DNA of 64,000 bases from Mytilus trossulus (lineage: Eukaryota > Mollusca > Bivalvia > Mytilida > Mytilidae): contig NC_086386.1 in assembly GCF_036588685.1 (NCBI RefSeq), forward strand, positions 69,872,682 to 69,936,681, in the 5' to 3' direction. A program made the position numbers and the translations under genes. Positions within the stretch are counted from its first letter, which is position 1. Every line of letters starts with the position of its first letter. This document shows, one piece after another, positions 21,405 through 33,372 of this stretch. The notes under the pieces are model-generated. The model ran no database searches. It worked only from the letters and a program-made list of their open reading frames with translations, and was not told the origin of the DNA.

Positions 21405-24331
21405 AACATACAAAAAGAGTTTCGTAAAAACAATGCAAAACACAATTTTCTAGAACTGACATTTTCAGTGTTTCAAATTTACGTTGAAGTTAGTATGACT
21501 GTAAAACTGAAATGTGGAATGGCTGCGTTACATGGGGGGTGGTGTATGATTGTTTGGATTTAGAACTTCAATAATATGTATTATTGTTATTTATCATATT
21601 TTGTTATTATGTAAATTGTTAGTAAGAAGTAAAAGTGGACACACACTACTAAGTTTAATTTCAAAACTATGATGGGTTTTCTTATTGGTTTGTTACATGT
21701 ATGATTAAGATTTGAGAATGTTGTGATTGTTTGGGGGAAAACCTGTGAAAAAGAGTTGAAAATTGACGATATATTTATCAAAATTTATTTATTGAGCGTT
21801 TTTGTGGATTTGATTTTCGTTATGTTGTATTTTATAATCTGTTAATGTTACTAGATTAGGTCTAAATACGGGTGCCACGTGTGGAGAATGATTTGCTTAC
21901 CCCTCATGAGAACCTGATATTAGTACGTCCGTTTTTGGTTGGGTTCGTGTTGCTCGGTATTTAGTTTTCTATGCCATATTTAGTGGACTGTTGTTTGTCT
22001 TTTGGCCTTTTTAAAAACAATTACCCCTAGACTGAGACTTAACACTACAGGGTCCTGTCCCTCCCTTTAAACATTAGGATATGTGGTAAAATTATTGCCA
22101 ATGAAATGATTATCTATCAAAGTTAAAATGAAGTGAATTTAAGCAATAATAGGCCGCGGCCTTCAACAATGAGAAAAACACAAAGCGTACAATTGGTTAT
22201 ACAAGGCTCCGGCACGAAGCTTGTTTTAGTAGGTCAGGTCTAAATACAAATGTAAACTGAAAGTTTATAACAATATCAAATATCCTAATCAGTCATTACT
22301 GGAAAACACAAAGGATATACGGTATCAATCTATGATCAAATTCAAAATAGTAAAGGAAAGGCCCTTTCATTGTGGTTCACAGTAAAGCCGTCAACACGGA
22401 GAAACCAAATTCGCCTCACTGCAAGTTTTAGAAGGCACCTAGCACTGGTTTGAGTGGAATCCTTTGCAAAAAATTTGTGCCCGGTAAAAAATACATACTG
22501 GAATTTGAAGAATATGAAATGGTCCAAAGAACTAGGATGTAAACGTGCCGTATGGTGGCGGTAGAATGCTTCCCTGTACCTGTAGTTATAGATAGTTATA
22601 ACAGATGTGGTATGAGTGACAATGAGACAACTCTACATTAAAGTAACAATTTTTAAAAGTAAACCATTATATTCTTACAGTTAGTTTTTTTTACTTGTGA
22701 GAGAGCTGTCTTAAGCTGTGTGGATGCAGTAGAATGTTTCTCCATGCCTATAGTCTGCATTTATACATTAACAGTTTTTTGGTTGCTGTTTTTTTTTTGC
22801 ATGTGAGAGAGCTGTCATTAATTATTTTATATATAAAAAAAAGAAAATGTGGTATGATTGCCAATGAGACAACTGTCCACAAGAGACCAAAAAGGACACG
22901 GACATTAACAACTATAGGTCACCGTACCGGTCTTCAAAAATGAGAAAAACACAGACCGCATAGTCGGCTATAAAATGCCCCGATATAACAATGTAAAAAA
23001 ATCCAAACGAGAAAATAAAACGACCTTATTTATATAAAAATATGAACGAAAAACAAATATGTAACACATAAACAAACGACAAACACTGAACTACAGGCTC
23101 CTGACTTTGGACAGTCACATACATAAATAATTTGGCGTTAAACATGTAAGCGGGTCATTTTGGAGCCTTTTATTTGACTATGCGGTATGGGCTTTGCTCA
23201 TTGTTGAAAGCCGTAACTAAGGTTACAGATCGATGTTAATTTCTGTGTCAATTGTTCTCCAGCGCAGAATGTTTTCATAAACAATCATATCACATCGCAT
23301 CTTCTTATTTTACAAACACGCTACAAGAGATGACAAAAAAGCAGATCACTATAATATTCTATAAAATCACAAAACAAAATTTTCATTATTATATTTAATT
23401 CATTATACGCAAAGCTAACACCGGGTCTACCCATGGGTAAACATACAGGCAAATCCAACTCTGCAGCACAAATAATCTTTCTTCTGCCAGACGATAAAAA
23501 GAATAAAAGTTTTAACAATTATCTCTTTATGATCGATTATCGTTTTTTTTTTTTTAATTTAAACGATATGAGTAGATAAGACTTTTTAATTACCATATTT
23601 CTTTCGTTTTCATTGTCTTTTTAAAAGACAAGTTCGTGTTAGATAAGCAAATATGAGAAGAAAGAATATTGTTCTTAAACAAATATGCATCAACTATAGT
23701 AAAACTGAATTATAAACGATAACAAATCGAGTATACTAGACCTTAAATTTATTCGATTGATATTGTCCTAGATAAAAACCACAGGAGGATTGAGAGGGGT
23801 CCCAGGGTGCAACTCATGTTGTGGGTAGTTTTGATTAATTATATAAGGGGACCTCTGAAATATGACTAGAGTGGGCCTCTTTTTAGACAGTCAGTGAGTC
23901 CTCTTTTGAAAAATATCTGGATCCGCCACTGAAAAATAGAGACAACACACTTGTTCAAAGAAACTACTTTTTTGACATATATATAATACATAGTATTAGT
24001 CACAAGATTTAACAGGTAGTATACGTACTAGCAAAGATTTTCAAGAACTAACTAGTGGCACATCAAAATCATTTTAAAATTGCATCAAAGATTGCTTTCG
24101 ACTTTAAATACAAATAATAAAAAAAAAAACAATGAAGGAAATCTGGAAAAAAAAACACAGAACTACACATGAAAACTCTCATCAACAATTGGCCTGTTCC
24201 TTAATGGATTTCAAACTGATAAAATCATAAATGATTTATATACTAAGGCATGTAGTCTTCAAAACCTATCAAAAGCCAAGTTTATGCAAGAAACCAGTTA
24301 ACATTAACCAAAACATAAAATCGTAGTATTA
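21405..24331. other. CNG 3' flank and repeat-rich intergenic region
   Basis: The first few hundred bases are presumably the CNG 3' UTR; I found no convincing AATAAA close to the stop. About 21870-22030 resembles, in reverse orientation, a dispersed family also at 31060-31330 ('aacacgaacccc', 'gggtaagcagatcctg'). About 22076-22330 and 22841-23150 are copies of the 'gattgccaatgagac' repeat. An inverted end of the CAGTGG..GATCC family lies near 23926 ('ggatccgccactg'). No gene was recognised. Confidence 0.5.
22841..23150 (+). repeat. Dispersed repeat, best-preserved 'gattgccaatgagac' copy
   Basis: It starts 'aaatgtggtatgattgccaa' and ends near 'ggcgttaaacatgta'. It shares long stretches with 44132-44428 and 52645-52890 (for example 'accgcatagtc', 'aacacataaacaaacgac'). 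It is non-coding. Confidence 0.65.
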
Positions 24332-25247
24332 GTCCAGTCAAACTAAGATTTAGCCTCAAACTAATTCCAACAGAAAATGTTTAAATTCTAATCTATGGCA
24401 TTTTGCCCTCTATATACACCGAAAAAAGTCCCGTAAAATCTAACTTGAGGAAAACTGCAAATCAGCATTTTTAATTTCCTATCAGAATTAACATTGGAAG
24501 GGGAGATAACTCTTGCAAAAATGAGTCTTTTTTTGGTCAGTTTTGGTTGTTTTTCTTGAAATTTATGTAAAGTATGATACTTTGATGGGGTAATAATTTG
24601 GACTAAATCATACAATCTTCTGCTCATGAAATGTACAAAACCGAAGTGTTATGGGTAGCTTTATTTTTTTCATGCATTTTTCATTAAAGAAATCGCAAAT
24701 ATGAAGATTTGTGATCATTTTGAAAAAAATAATATGAAAATTTGGTATTGTTTATATCTGTATATTAAATTTTTTCAGCAACTTACTAATCTAAAGAAAC
24801 TTTAAACCACAAAAAGAAGAATACATGCTGAATTATTTTTATTAAATTTGAGAGATTCTTTACCTTGACATAATGAAAAATTGAATAAGTGGTCAACTAA
24901 TGAATTTTTCGAAATCTAGATTACAGATATGAAAACACCTTTAGAGTTGTTTTTCACACCCTAAAGACCGCTAAAAAAATCAGGAATCATTACATTCTGA
25001 TGAATAGAAGTGGTAAATTAATAATATTGTATCAATTTTAATTGATATTTCTGCCTTTCATCTCCCTTTTCAATTCAAATCTCCATAGTTTTAAATGGGG
25101 ATTTTTTATAGTCTTCCTCAAGTTAAGTTTTTATATGGGACTTTTTTCTGTGTATATTTGAGGTATAATGCTGAAGATTAAACTTTAAATTTCTTCTGTT
25201 GCAAATACTTTCGGGTTAGGGTCTAAATTATGCTAGATTGACTGGAC
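24332..25247. mobile_element. 916-bp inverted-repeat element with TA target duplication
   Basis: The left end GTCCAGTCAAACTA and right end TAGATTGACTGGAC are inverted repeats of each other, with further weaker similarity inward. TA flanks both ends (24330-24331 and 25248-25249), as for Tc1/mariner-type insertions. No transposase frame is visible, so it would be non-autonomous. It sits about 200 bp downstream of the stomatin gene 1 stop codon and may be transcribed in its 3' UTR; it supplies an AATAAA on the minus strand near 24840. Confidence 0.7.
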
Positions 25248-25452
25248 TATATATCAAAAATTATGTTTTTCTCAAAAAGTATACATTAAAATTTCAAATA
25301 AGAAAAAACATGTATGCATTTGGTAACATCTGAATACAAAAAAAAACCAAGCGAGATTTTAAGAAACTAGTAAGTATATGGTTAATAAAAGTGATTGGTT
25401 AGCTTTAAAACTACAAGCATATAAGTCGCATTCCGGAATATTCGACCTTTTA

Positions 25453-28400
25453 TCATTTTGCAAATCCTTTCAATAAATCCATTGGCAATGGGAAAACAAT
25501 GGTTGAATTCCTCTCTGCTGCTATGCTGTTCAACGTCTGCAAATAACGGAGCTGAATGGCGGCTGGTGATTGTGCCATGATGTCGGCTGCTTCCTTTAGC
25601 GCACGTGAGGCACGTTGTTCACCCTCGGCTGCAAGAACCTGTTAAAAAATAAAGAAATTTAATGAAAAAAAATACAAATGTAAAGGCTGCTGTTGCTAAA
25701 AAAATTAGTTAACAATGAAATGTTTGAAAGCATATAAACTTAAACAGCTAAAATGCTTCTATCCACCATCCAAAATTGTCTCTAAACAACTTTGCCAAAG
25801 AGAAATGCAATCTTAGTACAAGTTGAATTTACGAATTCAAAATCAATTTACAAAGTAGACTTATACCTAAGATCTGACAGAATTATCGCATTAAATATAA
25901 TTCATGCATACCTTAGCACGTGCTTCCCTTGAAGCTTCTGCCTCGGCGGCCATTGCTCTCTGGAGTTGTACTGGAAGTCTCACATCTTTACTATTAATCA
26001 CAAAAAATAGATCGTTCAAATATCATAGAAAATATGCAAGTGAAATAAATAGCAATTCAGACAAAACAGCACTCAAAATGTATACAGTATTTACCTAATA
26101 CTTATTTTAGATAAATTTGATATTGATAGTTTACAGAATTTTTGCATTTATTATTCTTTTGATAAATTCTCATAATTTGTTATTTAATGTGACAAAATTC
26201 CTTACGCAAAACATACTTTTATGTCATATAGTAAAATTTCAGTTGCAGAAATGCAATAAATTTGATAATTATGAAATATTTATCTATCCAGATAAACTGA
26301 TAAAACAAAAATAAGCCAGAACTTACATTTCGACTCTTTCTACCTTGATTCCCCAGGGATCTGTCGATTCATCCAAAATGTGCTGAAATTTAAATTTATA
26401 AGAAGTCACATTCACATTTTTAGTTTCTTATACCCTAAGAGGAGAAAACATATAATTCAAATTTGCAGGTGACATGAATCGATCAACATAGCTTTGTTTG
26501 GAAAAACCATTCGGAATTTAGGTCCGCAATGATCTTCAACTTCGTACTTTATTTGGCTTGTTTCGAATTTTTATTCGAGCGTTACTGACGAGTCTTTGGT
26601 AAACGAAACGCGCATTTGGCGTACACAATTGTAATTCTGGTATAAAGAATGAGGTAATGCCAACTTTTGATACCGCGGGATGGACTGTTGATTGTCATAG
26701 TATTCATATTAGGGACAGGTGATACATGCATGACAAACGATGCATTCCGTTTAAAATTAAAAATACCATTTGCAAAGATTTTTCAAACAATTGCGTTTTT
26801 TCACCCCATATCCCCAAAACAACAGAAAAAATACAACCAAAACAGCAATTGAAGAATCAGAAGGGACATGCTGACAACACACTGTACATGATGTTAACAC
26901 GTTATAGATATTATTAATATAATAAACGGTACCAATTGTCTTACACCAGATGCGCATTTCGACAAATTATGTCTCTTCAGTGATGCTCATGGCAAAAATA
27001 TTTGAAATCCAAAGCTTATATAAAAAATAAAGAGCTATAATTCAAAAGGTCCAAAAAGTTTAGCCAAATCCGTGAAAGAAAGAAGAGCTTTGCATGAGGG
27101 AGATACATTTCTTAATTTATAATAATACCTGCATTTGAGCAGCAATAGAATCTCGGTCAGTTAGAATTTCAGACATGTTTTTAGTTCCGAGAACATTTCT
27201 GAGAGTGGTAGCTGCCAACAACCTTGTAGAACTGTCGGCGTTTTCTACGTTACACACAGACATTGTAGGGTCGAAAATGCGGCTGTAGATTACAGCGTCT
27301 ACGGCTACTGTAACGGAATCTTTCGTCAAAATCTGCAAATGAACACGTTAAATAAATCAAACCAATTGAGGAACAATAAAGGGGCGGTTTCGTAGGTTAG
27401 TGAATGTACTTCTTGTTGGTACAAATGTAATTTACAGTAATTCTGAAATTCGTTTTTTAACAGCTGATTATATTCCTGTCTATCAGAAAACTACTGGGTT
27501 ACTGCTTTATATTCTTTCTCAGTTTTCAACAAAATTGTAAAAAAGGGGTAAAGTTGTCATTGAAGGAGATCACAAAATCGCGACTTTTTACAACTTTCAC
27601 AGAGAGTTGCGGACTGCACTGGCGTACGCAGTGGCGGATCCAGAGGGGGGGTTCCGGGGGTTCGCACCCCCCTTTATTTTGGCCGATCAATGCATTTGTA
27701 TCGGGACATATGTTTTGCACCCCCCTTTGACCTGGGATAGCACCCCCCTTTGGAAAATTCCTGCATTTGCCCCTGCGTACGTGTAGCTTGGTGTGTAAGA
27801 ACCAAGCACGACATTGCATGAAAATTTTGTTAATGGCATTTGTCACAACTCGCCAGTTTCCGTGCCTTCTTAGAAAACGAGGAGCAGGTTCAACCTAAAA
27901 TTGACGATTGTTGTTTAGGGATGAAATACCAGCTTACCTCCTGAGGCGGAACATCATAGGACACGGTTCGAAGATCGACCTTTTTGAACTCATCAAGACA
28001 TGGTAATATAAAGAACATTCCTGCAAAAATGTTAAAAAAAAATTCTGCTTTTTAAAAATCAAAATATATTGTGGTATTATTTTTTGGTAAAACAACTATT
28101 TATTACATTTACAGTATATCTTTTCCAATATTCTGGAAAGACAGTAGATATCTTATTGTATAATTTATCAAGTAGATAAAAGTAGTTACCACAAATATTG
28201 TATGGACATCAACGGTCTTTGCAAAGTACATAAATAGTGCAAAACTTACAACGGTTGGTTGACTGTGGGATAACATTATGACTAAATCAACAACAACCAC
28301 CCATTTCAACAACCCTTCTGTTGAAGGTGAATTCAAATTTTTTATAATCTTACCTGGACCTTTGGCTCCTCCAGGAAGTACGCGTCCAAGTCGAAAAATG

Positions 28401-30671
28401 ACAGCTCTCTCGTATTCTTGCACGATCTAAAACAATAAAATACGTCTGATTATCCCATACATGCAGCAACACAAAAAAAACTTCAAAAAGTGCATGCATC
28501 GCAAATCAATTTGATTAATGATACCCATTTATCAATAAAATTAAGATACAAATTTAATCTTTTTTCCTTAGATCATATTTCTTGATCATGAATCATAAAG
28601 CATGTATTTTATTAACTTTTCATGAATTGTGTGTCTAAAATTTAGTCCACCTACATAAATAAATGTAAACTTCAGAAAACTGAGTCAATCCTGCAAAAAA
28701 AAAATATTATCTCTTCAAAGTTAACATCATTCAGATATTAATATCTCTTTTGCCTTAAACTGAGACTACAGTAACAGTTGTCTCAGCCTTAAACAAGGTT
28801 CGTCAGTTATATGAATTTCTATGACTCGAGCAATCGTATGTCGGTCATTTCCGCCTTTGTCGGAAGTAGCCGAGTAGTGACGCGTAATTTTGTACTTGAT
28901 GCTGCTTACCTTTATCGTCATGCAGAGTGAAAATGGGAAAAATAAAGCAACTAGAACATATGATAGTCCCATTAAAATGCATCCACAGCACCCTATCCCA
29001 CTGTCATTTCCTTGACTAGTGTCTGAATGTTTAACTGAAATGACATTAGTATGTGGTTATGATCTTTAATAAATATATCTTTATTGCAAAATTACACCCA
29101 TGAGGGTCAAGCAATACAATGAAACAATAATAGAACCACAGTTATTCGCTTAAAGTTCATTTTTTCATTTTAAAAAATAGTATATCTGATTACAGAGTAA
29201 ACACTTCCATAATGGTGTCAGACAACTAATTGAGAACTTAATGTTGCCCTACTCTGACACAAAACAGTGATATCGGTGTCATTGATTACATACACTATAA
29301 CCAACAAACTCACGGAAATGAAACTCTTGGTATAATAGAGATATATTTTTAATCATCCTGAGCCTAAACTTACTTGTCTCTGAGTTTGCATTAAAAATTG
29401 AGGCTAAAAACGCACCATGATATACAAATTTAAGATTTCTAGAAAACCAGGGGATATTTTTTTATGAGTACTTGTCTTTCGAGAGGCAGTTTTTTCTTAT
29501 AAGACTTTAAAGATGGGTTGACATTTGGAAGGGTAAGCATATAACTCTCTACATTTGACACCCGTTGTAAAATTTCAGCATTAAAAACAAAAAAGCAAGT
29601 CATATACTATAAATTGTTGAATCAAATACATTAAATAAAGGTAAATGTTAAAGTAAATCATTCTGTTCGTCAACATTAGACCTGTACACACAGTTACACA
29701 CCGTATTATCTACCCAATCATACATGGGTACACTACAGTATTTGATGTTTAAATTTAAAGTACTATCTTATTGTATTAAATTATCATACAGGGGTTAAAA
29801 ACTAATTATGAACAAAAACATTAAGTGACTTTTATAAGTTGATAGTCTCCGTACAATTATCCCCCCTAAAAATATAGCACATTTGTTGGTCAGTATTTTT
29901 AATTATTGTGTATACTGTTGGTTTGTTTTTTATCCTTTCCTAATTTTTACATTGCGGTGTCAGTTTATTTTCGAATTGTGACTTTGAATGTCCTTTTGGT
30001 ATCTTTTGCCTCTCCTTAGTAAAAGTGTTTGGTTTACGAATTGCAAAAAAAGACGGCACTATAAATTCGTTTGTCTGTTTACAGTATTAAAGCGCAATTA
30101 AACATGTGTACATTAGGTAGGGTTAAAACGTAAAACATTTCCAAATTGAAATTGCGGCTTGCAAAACATTCTAAATACGCTTAATTTAAGAACAATGTTA
30201 AAATCGAGTACTTGTGGGAAATCTGTGCACAATGGAAATGTCTGCTTTACAAAATTACGCTCCCCAAGTGACAGATGTCTATAGCTTTCTTTAGCATGGA
30301 CATTTATGATCAATTGTTTATTTGTTTGGATGCTTGGTTTCTATGTATCTAAAACAAAGTGTGTCTGAGAAAAAATATCAATCGTGTAACGCTTTATCTT
30401 ACTTTTCCACAGTTGTTTTGTTTTGTTGTTGTCTGTTGTTTTGTTTTTTTGCAGAACCATCTTAATATCTATTAATAAGTAAATAATCATCAAAGATATG
30501 TATCTTGTTTATATACTACCCTATAGTAACTTAGGCATATCACACCTCAGTTATCCAACAGTATAGAGGAGGTTCTAAATCCTCACTACTCCTAATACTA
30601 AATCAACCATCACTTTTGAAATAATGTTTTGAAATTGAATTAGTCTTACTCTTACCTCTGTTTCCGTCCAT
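25453..30671 (-). CDS. STOM: Stomatin-family membrane protein, gene 1 (8 exons, 273 aa)
   Basis: Minus-strand exons 30671-30656, 29034-28910, 28426-28354, 28020-27938, 27332-27129, 26382-26327, 25990-25912 and 25638-25453 join in frame, all with GT-AG introns, ending in TGA. Stomatins are lipid-raft proteins that oligomerise on the cytoplasmic face of membranes and modulate ion channels. The protein begins MDGNRVKHSD, has a Gly/Cys-rich lead-in '[11 protein letters not shown]', then a hydrophobic hairpin (about 25-46, with the conserved Pro in 'FFPFSL'). The SPFH/PHB domain follows from '[12 protein letters not shown]', with '[19 protein letters not shown]', '[13 protein letters not shown]', '[15 protein letters not shown]' and '[16 protein letters not shown]'. 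The C-terminal '[17 protein letters not shown]' and 'FPLPMDLL' are oligomerisation and raft-association segments. It is close to the stomatin/MEC-2 group; the exact orthologue is not resolved. The length is near the family's usual ~285. Confidence 0.94.
26470..27010. repeat. Dispersed repeat in stomatin gene 1 intron 5
   Basis: The phrases 'gtaaacgaaacgcgcatttgg' (about 26600) and 'accagatgcgcatttcgac' (about 26945), the latter followed by 'tcttcagtgatgctcatgg', face each other as inverted terminal motifs around AT-rich sequence. This suggests a non-autonomous element spanning most of the intron. The small open frames within it are not exons. Confidence 0.45.
27629..27776. mobile_element. 148-bp CAGTGGCGGATCCAG element with 5-bp target duplication
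   Basis: It starts CAGTGGCGGATCCAG and ends GCCCCTGC. GTACG is duplicated at 27624-27628 and 27777-27781. It contains G-rich and C-rich blocks with 'ttccgggggttcgcaccccc'. It lies in intron 4 of stomatin gene 1. Related copies are at 60492-60648 and 63033-63145, and fragments at 18176 and near 23926. Confidence 0.75.
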
Positions 30672-30818
30672 GTTTTGCGTCAAAATTATTCCAGTAACGG
30701 ATTTGTCTTTTGTAAAATAACGTCACGGGTAGAAACAAATAATTCCGAATCGGGCTTGTTTAATTATCTAGCTTATTTGTTATATAATATAGTTTTTAAG
30801 AAAGACGATGTATTCCCG

Positions 30819-30826
30819 TGACGTCA
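30819..30826. promoter_or_regulatory. CRE palindrome TGACGTCA upstream of stomatin gene 1
   Basis: A full palindromic CRE lies about 148 bp upstream of the start codon at 30671 (minus-strand gene). A CRE-like TAACGTCA lies at about 30718-30725 between it and the start codon. Use is inferred from position only. Confidence 0.45.
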
Positions 30827-32253
30827 CAAACAGCACATGATCAACTTCGACGACGTTATTTCGAAATTAGCAAAGAATTAATTACGAAATAGGATCTTGA
30901 CCTAGCTGCCAACACAAGTATGCAATACACATACAGGTAAAAACCTATATGCGAGACAGGTAAAAATAGAATAATATAGTCCTTGAAAGTTCAAAATGTA
31001 TTTACACAAACCTACTTAGTATGTGCAAGTAGTTATCCGAGTTACAAAATAACTACGAAAAAATAAATATAAAAGAGGGACGAAAGATACCAAAGGTACA
31101 GTCAAACTCATAATTCTAAAACAAACTGACAACGCCATGGCTAAGAATGAAAAAAGACAAACAGACAAACAATATAACACATGACACAACATAGAAAACT
31201 AAAGAATAAACAACACGAACCCCACAAATAACTAGGGGTGATCTTAGGTGCTCCGGAAGGGTAAGCAGATCCTGCTCCACATGTGGCACCCGTCGTGTTG
31301 CTTATGTGATAATAAATCCGGTAAATAGTCTAATTCGGTAGGTCACATTCATGAAAGGAAAGGAAAGATAAGATGACAAGGTATACTACAACAGTGCTAT
31401 CTGAGAATTGCATTGACCGTATATTTATTTGTAATATACAGTCACTGGCCGTATATCGCCTTGCTTAAGAAGTTGGCAATCGGTTTTCGTGGAGTTTGTA
31501 CCCATATTATTTTATTTGGAGCAGCTTTAAGAGTTGCAGTAGAACAATAAAATGTAGAAAGAAAATATCAATACCTTGTCTCAAATTATACATTTTATTT
31601 TTAGCCGGTTCGAAACAGGTTACAAATGCTTTGCAAAGTCTCGCGCCATTCGCAGTTACCTTGTACAGATAAATTTTATATTTTGAGACAATATTAAGTT
31701 TAACCATATTAAAAAAATAAAATTGTAATTGTTTTTAAATAATTGATTTTGTATAAACATGTTTAATTTAAGTAATGATCAATAACATTAAGGTCGGGAT
31801 GAAGCTTACTATCTTCACGAGCCAAGGGGCAAGATATGATTTTCCTTCTACAGTATCCTGTAGTAATCCATGGCTAGCAAACATGGCGGTTTGCAGAATA
31901 AAGATAAATCGGAACGGACATAAAACGAAGAATAGGGTGCAAACAATTAAGATTAAAGGATTGGTAGAAAAGGCCACTGGTGCTAGAAAATAAAGAATAA
32001 AAAGACAGAAATGCAATAAAAATTTAATGAATATCTCCCATCATAACCCTCATACCTTATATTGCTCTTGGCATAATTTTTCTAGAAATATAATAATGCA
32101 TCTGTTTCTTTAGTTGTTTGATAGCGCACCCCAAGTGCCTAAACATGATAAGAAATATGATGATAATGCGTGTTTGATAGTACCAGTGTCTATATGAACA
32201 TTCTATTAATCTTTCTTTCAAAATTAAGGATATAACTTGTTTACTAGAATTTA
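30827..32253. other. Intergenic region with one dispersed repeat
   Basis: About 31060-31330 is a dispersed repeat ('gagggacgaaagataccaaa' through 'ctccacatgtggcacccgtc') related to inverted sequence at 21870-22030. Between 31507 and 32050 there are overlapping open frames on both strands ('MINNIKVGMKL...' on plus); they match nothing I recognise and lack splice or codon support. No host gene is called. Confidence 0.45.
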
Positions 32254-32545
32254 TAAAAAGCTCAAAACAACCACCTTGCAGCACACTTATTGTGCGAGAG
32301 AGCGTCGATAAATACATCGATGGCATGATAGAATGCGGGATATTTAAGTCAGCCGACGGTCAATGGTCAGTGGTCTTCTGGGATAGTATTGTTGACGAAG
32401 GACGAAATTACTCGTTTTTGTGTGGATTTTCGCAATGTTAACGATTTACCAGTAACAGATGCACATCAGTTGCCCCTCGTCGGCGACTCATAAAGCATAA
32501 TTATGTTTAGAAAAACATTGTTTCTTTACTCTATACTTTAGTTTA
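32254..32545 (+). pseudogene. Decayed Gypsy/Ty3-type reverse transcriptase, 5' part
   Basis: Plus-strand sequence reads, across frameshifts, as the start of a Ty3/Gypsy reverse transcriptase: 'RESVDKYIDGMIECGIFKSA' followed by DGQW (the usual 'dk.id.ml..giI.pS..pW' region), then 'TRFCVDFRNVNDLPVTDAHQ' and LPLVGD (usual 'trfcvDyR.lN..t..d.yplP'). It breaks at 32545, where an inverted-repeat element is inserted at a TA. The downstream part resumes at 36464. It is non-functional because of frameshifts, stops and the insertion. Confidence 0.8.
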
Positions 32546-32709
32546 GAATCATATTCAAAACAGTGTGGTCCTGGCCATTGATTGACGACCTAAATTATCC
32601 AATTGACTGGGACAGATTAGGTGAACGTTTGTCGGTAACAATCACTGCTTACTTTGTACTTGTTAAAGACACTGAATATGTGGGGTCACTAAAGGTTCTC
32701 AACACCTAA

Positions 32710-33372
32710 GGTAGCAATACACAGTTAGGAGTTTAGTTTCGCATTATGGCCCCTGTGAATTTTTCAAATAGGAAAGTTATTGTGTAATAAAATTAATTTT
32801 TAGACAGATGAGTGCTAATTTAGCCTTCAAAGATGGTTTATTAGAGCATCAAGATTATTTTTTACATGTTTTATGGGCTGTTTTCTGTTTGACAGTCCGT
32901 ATTTTCATAGCTAGACCGGCCATCGGTCCAGAAAATAATGCACTGTTTACAAACACTCTTTTTCTACACGATGTTTTTGACACAATTTTACCAAAAAATG
33001 AGACGAAAGACATATGATTTTCATTGGATTTGCTGAATGATATATGTACACAGTTTCAGAAAAGGTATTTCTTCAAGCGATTGAAATTCTACTTTTAGCC
33101 AAATTTTGGGGAAATATGTGACATCTTTCCCCCCCTTTTTGCAATATTTCATAACAAATAAATGCAGATTGTTGCCATGGATACACCAAAAAGAAATTAT
33201 ATTTTACCATTTTATATACTGGAAATAAAATCTATGGAAGATTCTGATTACATACCTATGCCTATATATGACACAAACAGTAAGCTTGATATTGCAAGAA
33301 AGCAATGGAAAGGGAATGGTAAAATTCATAAGGGCAAATTTTAGTATTTTTTCCTAACTGTTTATTGCTACC
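32710..33372. mobile_element. MITE copy E1 (663 bp) with 21-bp inverted termini
   Basis: It starts GGTAGCAATACACAGTTAGG and ends CCTAACTGTTTATTGCTACC; the termini are inverted repeats with one mismatch. TAA precedes it. The 3-bp TWA-type flank resembles PIF/Harbinger elements, but no transposase or second ORF is present, so the class is tentative. The open frames inside (32808-33017 and 33162-33344) are not supported as genes. Confidence 0.75.

Noticed and set aside
21149-21445. Minus-strand frames rich in Gly/Ser/Phe opposite the CNG tail
   Set aside because: They are the complement of the Lys/Pro/Glu repeat-coding DNA of the real exon.
27526-27846. 106-residue minus-strand frame in stomatin gene 1 intron 4
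   Set aside because: It reads through the CAGTGGCGGATCCAG element; similar frames occur at its other copies (60393-60698, 62911-63135).
31775-31993. 72-residue plus-strand frame upstream of the Gypsy fragment as part of that element
   Set aside because: I could not match it to protease, gag or other retroelement motifs; the overlapping minus-strand frame is equally long, which suggests chance.
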